A stretch of 64,000 nt of DNA from Methylobacterium oryzihabitans. Its GTDB lineage: Bacteria; Pseudomonadota; Alphaproteobacteria; Rhizobiales; Beijerinckiaceae. This document shows, piece after piece, positions 50,648 through 62,435 of the stretch. Numbering within the stretch: the first letter of the stretch is position 1; each line of letters begins with the position of its first letter. A program made the translations under genes and the position numbers. Location: contig NZ_SACP01000014.1 in NCBI RefSeq assembly GCF_004004555.2, forward strand, positions 1-64,000. The letters run 5' to 3'. The notes under the pieces were generated by a model. The model was not told where the DNA came from, did no database searches, and saw only the letters and a list, made by a program, of their open reading frames with translations.

Positions 50648-50879
50648 CGCGGGGCGCCTACCCGGCCGTGACGGCGGTTCGATGGCCGCCACCCGGCGGG
50701 CCAGGGTTACCGGAATCCGCCGCGGGACCGGCGAATCCGAGCGGTCGGCAGCAGTCCCGGTGAACCTTGACCATAACGATTGTGTCGGTTTTGTGAGAAA
50801 GCCCCGCTTCGGCAAGGAACCCGAAAGGCCGCCGGGCATTCATACTGCAAAGGTAATAGCTGAGGTAGGACCTTCCACC

Positions 50880-51524
50880 ATGAAGATCTCCGTCGTCGCC
50901 GGCGTCGTCGCCGCCTGTCTGCTCGGTTCGGCGGCAGCACAGGCCGCTCCCTACGACCCCTTCGGCGCGAGCCCGGCCGAGGATTACTACTCCAGCGGCG
51001 TCTATGGCGGGCAGACCGCCGATCCGAACTACGGATACGGCTACGGCCAGTCGAGCGGCGTGACCGATCAGGTCAAGGTCGCGCCGATCCCGCGCGAGCT
51101 GGTGCCGTTCGACGGCCGCTTCGCGCCGGGCACGATCGTGGTCTCGACCTCGGAGCGCCGGCTGTACTACGTGCTCGGCGACGGCATGGCGATCCGCTAC
51201 GGCGTCGGCGTCGGCCGCCCCGGCTTCACCTGGTCGGGCACCAAGGCGATCACCGCCAAGCGCGAGTGGCCGTCCTGGACCCCCCCGAAGGAGATGCTGG
51301 CTCGCCGCCCCGACCTGCCGCGCTACATGGCCGGCGGCATCGACAACCCCCTCGGCGCCCGGGCGATGTATATCGGCGGCACCCTGTACCGGATCCACGG
51401 CTCGAACGAGCCGGACACGATCGGGCAGGCGGTGTCCTCGGGCTGCATCCGCATGACCAACGAGGACGTCACCGACCTCTACGAGCGGGTGCGGGTCGGC
51501 GCCAAGGTCGTGGTCCTCAACTGA
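50880..51524 (+). CDS. L,D-transpeptidase (YkuD domain)
   Basis: 214 residues with a signal peptide (1-22), a Tyr/Gly-rich linker and a YkuD domain (about 80-214) ending in the catalytic HGSNEPDTIGQAVSSGCIRM motif (Cys189). It makes 3-3 cross-links in peptidoglycan or attaches proteins to it. The upstream 230 bases hold no gene. Confidence 0.92.
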   Translation: MKISVVAGVVAACLLGSAAAQAAPYDPFGASPAEDYYSSGVYGGQTADPNYGYGYGQSSGVTDQVKVAPIPRELVPFDGRFAPGTIVVSTSERRLYYVLGDGMAIRYGVGVGRPGFTWSGTKAITAKREWPSWTPPKEMLARRPDLPRYMAGGIDNPLGARAMYIGGTLYRIHGSNEPDTIGQAVSSGCIRMTNEDVTDLYERVRVGAKVVVLN

Positions 51525-51548
51525 GGACCGACTGTCCGAATCGACCGG

Positions 51549-51573
51549 GAAGGGCCGCCTCGCGCGGCCCTTC
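51549..51573. terminator. Bidirectional terminator
   Basis: A perfect 10-bp stem (GAAGGGCCGC/GCGGCCCTTC) with a 5-base loop lies between the converging L,D-transpeptidase and the next gene; stem ends supply short A and T runs for both directions. Confidence 0.65.
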
Positions 51574-51612
51574 TCGCGTGAGCGCCCCGCCGCGACCGGC
51601 GGGGCGTCGGCG

Positions 51613-51915
51613 TCACGGCACCACGAGGCCCGCCGCCGGAGGCTGCGGCGAGCTGAACGACGCGATCGGCACGTCGCAGAAGCAGCGCACGCCGAGCGGG
51701 CGCGGGCCGGGGAGCGGGCAGGAGAAGGGCTGTGGCCCGGTGAAGCCGCGCTGCACCGCATCGCAATTGTAGCCGAGGCGGCGGCGGGGCCGGGGCGCCT
51801 CGTACTCGTCCTCGTAGCCGTAGCCCGGGCCGGGGCGGTACTGGGCCGCGGCCGGTCCGGCCAGCACGGCGACCGCGATCGCCGCCGACAATCCGGCGCG
51901 AACAATCCGTCGCAT
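51613..51915 (-). CDS. Small exported protein with conserved-looking cysteines
   Basis: 100 residues: a signal peptide (1-24, ending AAAQ), a Tyr/Gly/Arg-rich stretch, and four Cys in NCDAV, FSCPL and RCFCDVP that could form disulfides. AAGGAA precedes the ATG at 51915; the longer frame upstream is non-coding. Function unknown. Confidence 0.65.
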   Translation of the reverse strand: MRRIVRAGLSAAIAVAVLAGPAAAQYRPGPGYGYEDEYEAPRPRRRLGYNCDAVQRGFTGPQPFSCPLPGPRPLGVRCFCDVPIASFSSPQPPAAGLVVP

Positions 51916-52075
51916 GTCTGCGTTTCCTTCTCGCGAGAGTGGACGCCGGGTCCGCGGATCGCGCGCGGGGTCCGCGGGCGCCGGAATCCTCGGCGTCCGG
52001 CGCCGCATCGGTAGCGGAACCGGCCCGGCCGGGCAACCGGATGCCCCCGGGCCCCGTCGCGAGGAGATCCTGGCC

Positions 52076-52282
52076 GTGACGACTTCAGGCGAGTGGCAAC
52101 GCAACCTCGACGCGATCGTGACCCTGACCGAGGAGATCGCCCGGATCTCGCCCGACTGCGCCGACAAGGCGATGCAGATCGCGCGGCTGGTGCGCAGCCT
52201 CGACCCGCCGGCCCGCCGCGCGCCGCCGGAGGACGACGCCACCGAGGTGTGCGGCCTGCACCACGAGACCGATTTCGCGTGA
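52076..52282 (+). CDS. Small hypothetical helical protein
   Basis: 68 residues. GAGGAG is 9 bases before the GTG at 52076. The middle (RNLDAIVTLTEEIARISPDCADKAMQIARLVRSL) is amphipathic helix. Divergent from the exported Cys protein. Unknown function. Confidence 0.6.
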   Translation: MTTSGEWQRNLDAIVTLTEEIARISPDCADKAMQIARLVRSLDPPARRAPPEDDATEVCGLHHETDFA

Positions 52283-52312
52283 TCCCGCCATGACGGGAAG
52301 CCATGACGGGAA

Positions 52313-52340
52313 ACGGCCGCGCCCGGAGGGACGCGGCCGT
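52313..52340 (+). terminator. Hairpin between the small gene and the phasin gene
   Basis: ACGGCCGCG (52313-52321) pairs with CGCGGCCGT (52332-52340). Just before it a 13-bp unit CCATGACGGGAA(g/a) is tandemly repeated (52288-52313). Confidence 0.45.
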
Positions 52341-52467
52341 GGAAGCCGGGTTGCGCGGCAGCGGATGCGGCGAAGTCCCGGTCAGCGTCGTGGACCGTGC
52401 CGCGACGATGCCGGGTGGTTGGCCGAAATCGGGCCTCGGCCGTTCCGCGCGACGCGCGGCCGCCGGA

Positions 52468-52956
52468 TCAGGAGTTGACGTCGCGCACCGTGTTGGCGGC
52501 GTCGTTGGCGGTGCTCTTGGCCGCGTCGGCGCCCTGGTTCATCGCGTGGCGCGCGGTCTCGACGCCCTGCTGCATCGCACTCTTGGCCTTCTCGGCGCTC
52601 TGCTGCATCGCGGTCTGGGTGAGCGAGCCGAACTCCTTGGCCTGCGACTGCATCGCGGCGAACTGGCTGCGCACGAACTCGGCCTGATGCTGCATCGCCT
52701 CCTGGATGTCGCGCGAGCGCACCAGCTTCTGGGCGAGGTCGAAGGCCGCGTTCACGTTCTGCTCGGCGAAGCTGAAGCCGCGGGTCGACACGGTCTGCGC
52801 GTTCGAGCGGGCCATGTCGGCCGAGCCCTGGAGCGTGTCGGCGGTCTTGCGGGCGGCGCCCATGAACGAATCGAACGCCTTGCGGGCCTGATCGACGCTC
52901 TTCTCGGCGAAGTCGCGCATCTCGGTGGGGATCTCGTAGTTCGGTGTCGTGCTCAT
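52468..52956 (-). CDS. Phasin family protein
   Basis: 162 residues, almost entirely helical, with the phasin block RDFAEKSVDQARKAFDSFMGAARKTADTLQGS and further heptad-like repeats. Phasins coat polyhydroxyalkanoate granules. Monocistronic; no PHA enzyme is adjacent. Confidence 0.9.
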   Translation of the reverse strand: MSTTPNYEIPTEMRDFAEKSVDQARKAFDSFMGAARKTADTLQGSADMARSNAQTVSTRGFSFAEQNVNAAFDLAQKLVRSRDIQEAMQHQAEFVRSQFAAMQSQAKEFGSLTQTAMQQSAEKAKSAMQQGVETARHAMNQGADAAKSTANDAANTVRDVNS

Positions 52957-53188
52957 GTCGTCTCCTCAACCTCCGATTGGCACGTCGTTGTGCGCTGCAC
53001 AATAACACGGTTCCGCCGGCCGGGCTACCTCATGCCCGAGCGTTAACGTTAATTCTCCACTAACGCGCCGACTGCGCACTTCGTGCCGGTGCGGGACGGC
53101 TTCGTTTGCGTTAAATCGGCAAGTGCATGGCGGCGGACCGACGCGCCCGGTCTGCCCTGCGGCCTCCATGGACGAAGAAGGAGCGGCA

Positions 53189-56176
53189 GTGGACGGGAAC
53201 GAGCGCTTCGCGACAGTGGTCGGCGACCTGAGGATACTGCGGGAGTTCGGCGGGTCCGGCGAGGCGCCGGGGCGCCCGATCCTGCTGCTCGACCACGGCT
53301 GCGCACGATTGCTGCACGCCACGCCGGAGGCGCGGGTCCTCGCCGGCCGGATCGGCGACGCGGAGGGGCGGATCGATCCGGCCCTCGCCCTGCCCCGGCA
53401 GTTGCGCGCCGCGGCCGCCGCGGCGCCGGAGGGCGCCCGGCCGCGCCTGGACCGCCTGCGGCTCGACGCCTCCCGTCTCGCGCCGCCGCTGCTCTGCGCC
53501 AGCCTGCCGGTGCGGCTGCCCGAGGGCGGGACGGGGATCGCCGTCGCGGTCGTCGATCCGCTGCCGGCGGCGCGGCCCCGCCGCCCGCTGCCCGCATCCG
53601 AGCCGGTCCCGCCGGCCGCGCCGGAGACGGTCGCCCCCGCACCGGGCCGGGCCCCCTCGCCGCCGGAGCGTCTCGCCGGGCGCGGCCCGGTCCGCTTCCT
53701 GTGGCGCAGCGACGCCGACGGCCGCCTGACCGAGGCCGGTGCCCCGTTCGGCGAGCTGATCGGGCGCGGTGCGCTGGGGCAATCGTGGCGCCGGCTGCTC
53801 GCCGGGGCGGTCGTCTCGCCGGACGGCAGCCTCGCGGAGGCGCTGGAGCGGCGCCGGACCTTCCGGGCGATCCCGGTATCGTGGCGGCTCGACGACGCGC
53901 CGTTCGCGGTGACGGTCGACCTGTCGGGCGCGCCGCGCCTTGGCGAGGGCCGCGCCTTCGCGGGCTTCGGCGGCTTCGGGGTCATCCATGCCGACCGCGT
54001 GGCCCCGGCCCCTCCGGCGGACCCTCGGTCGACGGCCGCGCCGCCGCAGCGGCCGAGCCTGCGCGAGCGCGCCGCCGCGGTGATCGCGTTCGGTCGCAGC
54101 GAGGACGGGACCGCCGCGTCGCCGGTGCGGCCTCCCTCCCCTCCCGCGCGCCCCGCTCCGGCCGACCTGCCGGCCTTCGCCACGCTGGCCGGCGCCACGA
54201 TGGCCGACTTCGCCAACATCGTCGTCGCCCCCCTGACCCAGCTCGGCCTCGGCTGGGGCTTCGGCCTGATGCAGCTCGATGCGGACCGGCCCGCCCCCCT
54301 CGCCGGATCGGGTCCGGCGCCGTCCGGCACCGCGCAGGCTCCGCCTGCCGACCCGCCGGAGGCGGCGGTGTCCGCGGCCGAGGCCGCGCCCGCCGCGGCA
54401 GCGGAGCCCGCGGCCGAACCGCCCGCCCCCCCCGCTCCGGACCCGCTCCCCGCACCGGCCGTCGAGGCGGTGGCGAGCGGTCCGTCCGCCGCCGAGGCCG
54501 CTCCGCCCGATCCGCGCCAGCTCTCGATGAACGAGCACGCGGCGTTCCGGGAGATCGCCCGGGCGCTGGGCGCGCGCTTCGCCGGCGACCGGGACGAGGC
54601 CGCCCCCGACGACGCGGCGCCGGAGCCGCCCACGGCGGGCGGCGCCGTGATGCCGTTCCGCAGCGCCGGCGCCCTCGCCCGCCAGCCCGACCGCACCACC
54701 GCGGCGCCCTGGGCCGACCGGCTGATCGACCGCCTGCCGGTCGGCGTCCTCGTCCATCGCGGCGACGAGATCCTGCTCGCCAACCGCACCCTGCTGACCC
54801 TGACCGGCTACGACAGCCCGGCCTCGCTGGCCGCGGCGGGCGGTCCCGGGGCGCTGTTCAAGGGCCGGGAGCCCGCCAGCCTGCCGGCCGAGGAGGAGAC
54901 GCCGCCGCTCTGCCTCGCCCGCCGCGAGGGCGGTGCGGTGCCGGTCCAGGTCGTGGTCGCGCCGGTCGACGTCAACGGCTCGGCCGCGAGCCTGCTGACG
55001 GTGCGCCTCGTGCCCGACGCCGACGAGGCGTCCCGTCTCGCCGCCGCCGAGACCGGCCTCGCGGCGAGCGACGGCCGGCTGCGGGAGATCCAGGCGGTCC
55101 TCGATGCGGTGGCCGACGGCATCGTCATCCTCGACGGCGAGGGCCGGATCCTCAGCCTCAACCGCGGCGCCACCGCCCTGCTGGGCTTCGAGACCCGCGA
55201 GGTCGCGGGCGACGATGTCGGGCTGCTGTTCACCGCCGAGAGCCGCGTCGCCGCCCGCGCCGCCCTGCACCGCGCCCGCGGCGGGTCCTCCGGCGAGGCC
55301 GAGGAGGTGATCGGGCAGGCCCGCGACGGCACGCTGCCGCTGCTGCTCTCGGTCTCGGCCCTCGCCGCCGGGGACGAGTCCCGCTTCGCCGTGGTGCTGC
55401 GCGACGTCTCGGACCTGAAGCGGACCGAGCGCGACCTCGCCAGGGCGCGGCGCGACGCCGAGCGGGCGAGCAACGAGCGGCTCGATTTCCTCGCCACGGT
55501 CAGCCACGAGGTCCGCACGCCGCTCAACGCGATCATCGGCTTCGCCGAGATGATGCTCGACGAGCAGTACGGCCCCCTCGGCAGCGACCGCTACCGCGAC
55601 TACCTGCGCGACATCCGGGTCTCGGGCGAGCACGTCGTCGGCCTCGTCGACGACCTCCTCGACCTCGCGCGGATCGAGGCCGGGCGGATCGAGCTGAGCT
55701 TCGCCGGCCTCGTGCTCAACGACCTCGTCGCCGAATGCGTGGCGCTGATGCAGCCGCTCGCCGCCCGCCAGCGGGTGGTGGTGCGCACGAGCTTCTCACC
55801 CGCCCTGCGCCCGGTCCTGGCCGATGCCCGCTCCCTGCGGCAGGCGACGATGAACGTCATCGCCAACGCGATCACCTACACCGAGGCCGGCGGGCAGGTC
55901 ATCGTCTCGACCGCCGAGACCGATCGCGGCGGCGTTGCCCTGCGGGTGCGCGACACCGGCATCGGCATGACCCTCGACGAGATCGACACCGCGCTGCAGC
56001 CGTTCCGGCGCCCCGGCGCCACGCCGCTGCGCGGCGGTGCCGGCACCGGGCTCGGCCTGCCGCTCACCCGCGCGCTGGTCGAGGCCAATCGCGGCGTCCT
56101 GCGCCTCACCAGCCAGAAGGGCGAGGGCACCCTGGTCGAGATCCTGTTCCCGTCCGCCCGCGTCCTCGACCCGTGA
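53189..56176 (+). CDS. PdhS-like hybrid-free sensor histidine kinase (PleC/DivJ family)
   Basis: 995 residues, soluble. A long Ala/Pro-rich N-terminal half, two PAS-like regions (about 504-608 and 631-745), a HisKA domain with His773 in ATVSHEVRTPLNAIIGFAEMM, and an HATPase with DTGIGM and GTGLGLPLTRALVEANRG. The kinase end closely resembles PdhS/PleC/DivJ proteins that phosphorylate DivK in alphaproteobacterial cell-cycle control. The GTG at 53189 has AAGGAG 5 bases upstream; an ATG at 53168 is the alternative. No response regulator is adjacent. Confidence 0.83.
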   Translation: MDGNERFATVVGDLRILREFGGSGEAPGRPILLLDHGCARLLHATPEARVLAGRIGDAEGRIDPALALPRQLRAAAAAAPEGARPRLDRLRLDASRLAPPLLCASLPVRLPEGGTGIAVAVVDPLPAARPRRPLPASEPVPPAAPETVAPAPGRAPSPPERLAGRGPVRFLWRSDADGRLTEAGAPFGELIGRGALGQSWRRLLAGAVVSPDGSLAEALERRRTFRAIPVSWRLDDAPFAVTVDLSGAPRLGEGRAFAGFGGFGVIHADRVAPAPPADPRSTAAPPQRPSLRERAAAVIAFGRSEDGTAASPVRPPSPPARPAPADLPAFATLAGATMADFANIVVAPLTQLGLGWGFGLMQLDADRPAPLAGSGPAPSGTAQAPPADPPEAAVSAAEAAPAAAAEPAAEPPAPPAPDPLPAPAVEAVASGPSAAEAAPPDPRQLSMNEHAAFREIARALGARFAGDRDEAAPDDAAPEPPTAGGAVMPFRSAGALARQPDRTTAAPWADRLIDRLPVGVLVHRGDEILLANRTLLTLTGYDSPASLAAAGGPGALFKGREPASLPAEEETPPLCLARREGGAVPVQVVVAPVDVNGSAASLLTVRLVPDADEASRLAAAETGLAASDGRLREIQAVLDAVADGIVILDGEGRILSLNRGATALLGFETREVAGDDVGLLFTAESRVAARAALHRARGGSSGEAEEVIGQARDGTLPLLLSVSALAAGDESRFAVVLRDVSDLKRTERDLARARRDAERASNERLDFLATVSHEVRTPLNAIIGFAEMMLDEQYGPLGSDRYRDYLRDIRVSGEHVVGLVDDLLDLARIEAGRIELSFAGLVLNDLVAECVALMQPLAARQRVVVRTSFSPALRPVLADARSLRQATMNVIANAITYTEAGGQVIVSTAETDRGGVALRVRDTGIGMTLDEIDTALQPFRRPGATPLRGGAGTGLGLPLTRALVEANRGVLRLTSQKGEGTLVEILFPSARVLDP

Positions 56177-56276
56177 GACGAGTCCCGGACGATCAGATCA
56201 GACACTCGTCCCAACAGCCCGCGCGGCGCCGGAACGAAGCCCGTGTCCGCATCGCGAGGCGATCGGTCGGAGACGG
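56177..56276. repeat. Intergenic structured repeat, family A, copy 4 (diverged)
   Basis: Begins at the kinase stop codon with GACGAG, as in copy 2, and keeps CAGCCCGCGCGGCGC, a CGAAGCC block and TCCGCATCGCGAGGCGAT. The third hairpin is lost. The most diverged copy. Confidence 0.6.
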
Positions 56277-56346
56277 CACGGGAGCGGCTTTCCCGCGGCC
56301 GGCGGGCGGCCTATGGTCCGCCGGTTCCGTCATCGAGGAGTCGGCC

Positions 56347-57663
56347 ATGCCGGTCCGCCGCGTCCTGTCCGCCCTCGTCGCCGCGGCCGCCCTCGCCGTG
56401 CCGGCGGCGGCGCAGGAGACCGTGACCGTCTCGCTGTTCACCCAGCGCACCGGCCCCCTGGCCGAGGCCGGCACGCCGGTCGCCAACGGCTTTTCCGACT
56501 ACTTCACCATGCTCGACCGCCGCGACGGCGGCGTCGGCGGCGCCCGGGTCGCGGTCCTCGAGTGCGAGACCGGCGGCGAGGTCCAGCGCGCCCTCGACTG
56601 CTACGAGGCCGCCAGGGCCCGCGGGGCCGTCGTCGTCAATCCCTGGCACGCCGACGCCGCCCTCGCGCTGCTGCCGCGCACCGGCGCCGACCGCATCCCG
56701 ATGGTCACCACCGGCTACGGCGTCGCCCTGGCCGCGAGGGGCCGCGTGTTCCCCTGGGCCTTCGCGCCGCCGGCGACGGTATGGGACGGGCTCGCGGTGG
56801 CGATCGCCCATCTCGCCGCCCGCGAGGATTCCCCCGACGGGCTGCGCGGCAAGACCGTGGCGTACTTCCACCACGACAGCGAGGCCGGGCGCGACCCGAT
56901 CCCGATGCTGACGGACCTTGCCGAGAGCGCCGGCTTCACCCTGCGCACCTACCCGCTGCTCCCGGGCGCCGAGGATCCCTGGCGCCGCGCCAAGGCGGCC
57001 TCGCCCGACTACGTCCTGCTCGACGGCACCGCCGGCATGACCGGGACGCCGGTGGAGGATGCCGCCGCCGCCGGATGGCCGCTGGAGCGGATCGTCGCCG
57101 TCGGCTGGCCCGGCGACGACGCGCTGCGGCGCGCCGGCAAGGCCGCCCAGGGCTTCCGGGAGGTCGCGTGGCACGCCCCCGGCGACAGCTTCCCCGCCTT
57201 CGACCAGATCGATCTCCTGGTGATCGATGCCGGCCTGTCGCGCACGGCCAAGAGCGACGCCACCGGCGTGCTCTACAACCGGGGAATCTACAACGCGGTG
57301 GTGGTGTCCGAGGCGATCCGGGCGGCCCAGCGCCTCGCCGGCCGCGCCGCGATCGACGGCGAGGCGATGCGCCGGGGTCTGGAGGCGCTCCACATCGACG
57401 CGGTGCGCTGGAAGGAGCTCGGCCTCACCGGCTTCGCCGGCCCGCTGAAGCTCGGCTGCGCCGACCACAGCGGGCATCTCGCCGGCTTCGTGCAGGAATG
57501 GACCGGCACCCGCTGGGTCACGGTCTCGGACCGGATCGCGCCGATGCGCGACCACCTGCGGCCGCTCCTCGACGCCGCGATCGGCGCCTACCAGGAGCGG
57601 ATCACCGCCGAGACGGGCGCACCGTGGCCCGAACGCCGCGAAGCCTGCGAGGCCGGCCGGTAA
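56347..57663 (+). CDS. ABC transporter substrate-binding protein, LivK/amide type
   Basis: 438 residues: a signal peptide (1-22) and a periplasmic binding protein type I fold. TVSLFTQRTGPLAEAGTPVANG is the family start. Relatives bind branched-chain amino acids, amides or other small organics; the ligand is unknown. No permease or ATPase gene is near, so it is an orphan binding protein or sensor. Confidence 0.85.
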   Translation: MPVRRVLSALVAAAALAVPAAAQETVTVSLFTQRTGPLAEAGTPVANGFSDYFTMLDRRDGGVGGARVAVLECETGGEVQRALDCYEAARARGAVVVNPWHADAALALLPRTGADRIPMVTTGYGVALAARGRVFPWAFAPPATVWDGLAVAIAHLAAREDSPDGLRGKTVAYFHHDSEAGRDPIPMLTDLAESAGFTLRTYPLLPGAEDPWRRAKAASPDYVLLDGTAGMTGTPVEDAAAAGWPLERIVAVGWPGDDALRRAGKAAQGFREVAWHAPGDSFPAFDQIDLLVIDAGLSRTAKSDATGVLYNRGIYNAVVVSEAIRAAQRLAGRAAIDGEAMRRGLEALHIDAVRWKELGLTGFAGPLKLGCADHSGHLAGFVQEWTGTRWVTVSDRIAPMRDHLRPLLDAAIGAYQERITAETGAPWPERREACEAGR

Positions 57664-57874
57664 GCCGGGCGACCTCCCCCACGTTTCGACCGGGACAAGC
57701 CATCCACGGACGTCCGCACGACTGGTCCAAAGTCGGATTTCGCCGTAAGCCAGCACCATCGCCGGCCGCGCAGACGGGCCGACGCGCCGCCGTCGCGGGT
57801 CCGCGCGCGCCTCGACGCTTCGGCCCCTCGGCATCGCGGCCGTCCATTCGTCCGTCCAGCAGGGAAACCCGACG

Positions 57875-59239
57875 ATGACCACCTCCGCCCGCCCCCAGGC
57901 GGCCCCCGGCGACGGCCCGGCGCACGACGCTCTGGCGTCCCAGGACCGGACCATCGCGGCCTACGACAACAAGGCGCGCATCCGGGCGATCGTCGGATCG
58001 TCCTCGGGCAACCTCGTCGAGTGGTACGACTTCTACGCCTACGCCTTCACGGCGATCTACTTCAAGGACGTGTTCTTCCCGGGTTCCGACCCGACGGTGC
58101 AGCTCATCAACACCGCGGCGGTGTTCGCCATCGGCTTCCTGATGCGGCCGATCGGCGGCTGGCTGTTCGGGCGCATCGCCGACCGCTACGGCCGCAAGAA
58201 CTCGATGCTGATCTCGGTCGTGATGATGTGCGCCGGCTCGCTCGTCATCGCGGTGCTGCCGACCTACGGCCAGATCGGGGTCGCGGCGCCGATCCTGCTG
58301 CTGCTCGCCCGCATGACCCAGGGCCTGTCGGTCGGCGGCGAGTACGGCACCTCGGCCACCTACATGAGCGAGGTGGCGCTGAAGGGCAAACGCGGCTTCT
58401 ACGGCTCGTTCCAGTACGTCACCCTCATCGGAGGCCAGCTCCTCGCCTCGCTGGTGGTGGTGCTGGTGACGCTCGCCCTGTCCGACAAGGAGATGATCGC
58501 CTGGGGCTGGCGCATCCCGTTCTTCATCGGCGCCGCCGCCGCCGTGGTCGCCCTGTACCTGCGGCGCTCGCTGCACGAGACCTCGACCGCCTCGACCCGG
58601 GCCTCGAAGGAGGCCGGCAGCATGGCGGCGATCTGGACGAACCACCGCCGCGCCTTCCTCACGGTGCTCGGCTACACCGCCGGCGGCTCGCTGATCTTCT
58701 ACACCTTCACCACCTACATGCAGAAGTACCTCGTCAACACGACCCACATGGACAAGAAGACCGCCAACCTGGTGATGACGGCGGTGCTGTTCACCTACAT
58801 GGTGGCGCAGCCGTTCTTCGGCATGTTCGCCGACAGGTTCGGCCGCAAGACCGCGATGCTGCTGTTCGGCGCCTCGTGCACGCTGCTGACGGTGCCGATG
58901 CTGCACGCGATCGCCGACGCCCAGAACCCGGTGCTCGCCTACGCGCTCATCACCGCGATGCTGCTCTGCGTGTCGTTCTACACCTCGATCAGCGGGCTGG
59001 TGAAGGCCGAGATGTTCCCGGCCGAGGTGCGGGCGCTCGGCGTCGGCCTGTCCTACGCCATCGCCAACGCGGTGTTCGGCGGCTCGGCCGAGTTCGTGGC
59101 GCTGAGCTTCAAGGAGGCCGGCCACGAGACCTCCTTCTACTGGTACGTCACGGTCATGCTGGCGATCGCGTTCCTGACCTCCCTGCAGATGCCCGACAGC
59201 CGCCGCGCGGGCTACCTCCAGGGCGACGGCACCGCCTGA
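57875..59239 (+). CDS. kgtP: Alpha-ketoglutarate permease (MFS)
   Basis: 454 residues with twelve membrane helices. [59 protein letters not shown] and [21 protein letters not shown] match E. coli KgtP almost throughout. It imports 2-oxoglutarate with protons. Close relatives (ShiA, ProP) differ in these motifs. Confidence 0.9.
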   Translation: MTTSARPQAAPGDGPAHDALASQDRTIAAYDNKARIRAIVGSSSGNLVEWYDFYAYAFTAIYFKDVFFPGSDPTVQLINTAAVFAIGFLMRPIGGWLFGRIADRYGRKNSMLISVVMMCAGSLVIAVLPTYGQIGVAAPILLLLARMTQGLSVGGEYGTSATYMSEVALKGKRGFYGSFQYVTLIGGQLLASLVVVLVTLALSDKEMIAWGWRIPFFIGAAAAVVALYLRRSLHETSTASTRASKEAGSMAAIWTNHRRAFLTVLGYTAGGSLIFYTFTTYMQKYLVNTTHMDKKTANLVMTAVLFTYMVAQPFFGMFADRFGRKTAMLLFGASCTLLTVPMLHAIADAQNPVLAYALITAMLLCVSFYTSISGLVKAEMFPAEVRALGVGLSYAIANAVFGGSAEFVALSFKEAGHETSFYWYVTVMLAIAFLTSLQMPDSRRAGYLQGDGTA

Positions 59240-59264
59240 CCGCGACCCGGACCGGTTCGCGGCG

Positions 59265-59294
59265 CAGGGCCATCGCTTCAGAGCGATGGCCCTG
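59265..59294 (+). terminator. Terminator of kgtP
   Basis: A perfect 13-bp stem (59265-59277 with 59282-59294) with loop TCAG lies 25 bases after the stop. No T-run follows. Confidence 0.6.
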
Positions 59295-59415
59295 GTTCGC
59301 GGCGCCCCCGGGGGGGCGTCGTCGGCTCCGGTCGCGCGCGCCGCGTCGCGCAACTTGGCCTTCGGTGCGGCGTTGTCGCAGCAGAACAGTTCGCAGGGGC
59401 AAGGAGGCCACCCTC

Positions 59416-59694
59416 ATGCGCTTCACCCATCTCGCCGCGGCCCTCGTCGCCGGCGCACTCACATTCCCGGCCGCCGCCCAGACGACGGACCCCGCCCCGC
59501 CGGCCGGGGGCATGACCGAGCCGGGCAGCACCGGGTCGGTCGGCGGCGTCGACCGCAACATCACCGGCGTCGGCCAGACCAAGCCGCCGGGCTCGGCCCT
59601 CGGGCCCGGCGACGGCACCACGCCGGAGCTGCGCCGCAAGAGCCGCGAGATCGACCGCAAGATCGACACCGGCATCTGCATCGGCTGCAACTGA
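59416..59694 (+). CDS. Small exported protein with C-terminal CIGC motif
   Basis: 92 residues: a signal peptide (1-21), a Gly/Pro-rich middle and a charged end (ELRRKSREIDRKIDTGICIGCN) whose two Cys are spaced C-x2-C three residues or fewer from the end. AAGGAGG stands 8 bases before the ATG. Unknown function; the Cys pair could bind metal or be redox-active. Confidence 0.7.
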   Translation: MRFTHLAAALVAGALTFPAAAQTTDPAPPAGGMTEPGSTGSVGGVDRNITGVGQTKPPGSALGPGDGTTPELRRKSREIDRKIDTGICIGCN

Positions 59695-59781
59695 CCCTGC
59701 GCCACCTTCGGGCGTCGTCGATCCGGCCGGTCTGCTCCGCACGAGCCGGCTCCCGCTGCGGCAGGGGCCGGCCTCGCGTCG

Positions 59782-59839
59782 TCTTCCATTAGACGGAAGA
59801 ATCGATTGATCGGGTAGACGGAAGAATCGATTGATCGGG
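59782..59839. promoter_or_regulatory. Perfect 25-bp tandem repeat upstream of acs
   Basis: Units at 59790-59814 and 59815-59839 are identical (TAGACGGAAGAATCGATTGA then TCGGG), each carrying the palindrome AATCGATT. TCTTCC (59782-59787) also pairs with GGAAGA (59795-59800). Placed 80-130 bases before acs, they look like paired binding sites, but could be a recent slippage duplication. Confidence 0.45.
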
Positions 59840-59919
59840 CGGCATGCGGGCCGGTCATTCCGCTCACAGACGATCCGACGGACGAGCGGACCGGCCCGAA
59901 CACCCGAAGGGAGAACGCC

Positions 59920-61869
<1,950 letters not shown>

Positions 61870-61877
61870 GCCGGTCC

Positions 61878-61906
61878 GTCCCCCGGCGGCCGGGCCGCCG
61901 GGGGAC
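61878..61906 (+). terminator. Terminator of acs
   Basis: A perfect 13-bp, all but one pair G-C-rich stem (61878-61890 with 61894-61906) with a 3-base loop, 9 bases after the stop. Confidence 0.6.
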
Positions 61907-62171
61907 CCCAGGAACAGAAAACCTCGGTCTCGACGAGTCGACAGATCGAAGATCGACGCGAGCCGAAGGTCTATGGCCGTGCGAACGGTCTCGATTGCCA
62001 GCGTGGACGGGCGAGGGAATCGAGCAGAATCCAGGGCGTCGGACGGAGACCGCGGGCCGAGGCGGCATCGTGCCCCCGTCTGGGGGAAGCGCCATGTTGC
62101 ATGCCGATGCGCTCGTGCGTTGCACGAGAGGCCCGACATGCTATCCCGTCGATGATGGTCGGGATCCGGCG
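61907..62171 (+). promoter_or_regulatory. Leader of the parDE-like pair with inverted repeat
   Basis: CTCGTGC-GTT-GCACGAG (62112-62128) is a perfect inverted repeat 44 bases before the antitoxin ATG, a typical place for antitoxin autorepression. No gene is visible between 61907 and 62171. Confidence 0.4.
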
Positions 62172-62435
62172 ATGGCGGCGAATTTTACTTTGGACGAAGC
62201 CTCCGAGCAGTTGATCCGCACGCTCGTGTCGAGTGGGCGGTATGCGTCTGCGAGCGACGTCGTGCGCGACGGGCTGAGACTGGTCGAGGAACGCGAGCAG
62301 ACCCGCGCCGCCACGCTGGCCGCCCTGCGGACCGACATCCAGGCCGGCCTGGACAGTGGACCGCCCGAGATCCACGACATGGCTGCCGTGAAGGCCGAAG
62401 CCCGTGCCCGGCGGACATCCCGCAAGCAGCCGTGA
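62172..62435 (+). CDS. Type II antitoxin, ParD family
   Basis: 87 residues. The ribbon-helix-helix N-terminus (AANFTLDEASEQLIRTLVSSGRYASASDVVRDGLRLVEERE) is typical of ParD; the charged C-terminus would bind the toxin. It overlaps the toxin gene by 4 bases. Confidence 0.87.
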   Translation: MAANFTLDEASEQLIRTLVSSGRYASASDVVRDGLRLVEEREQTRAATLAALRTDIQAGLDSGPPEIHDMAAVKAEARARRTSRKQP

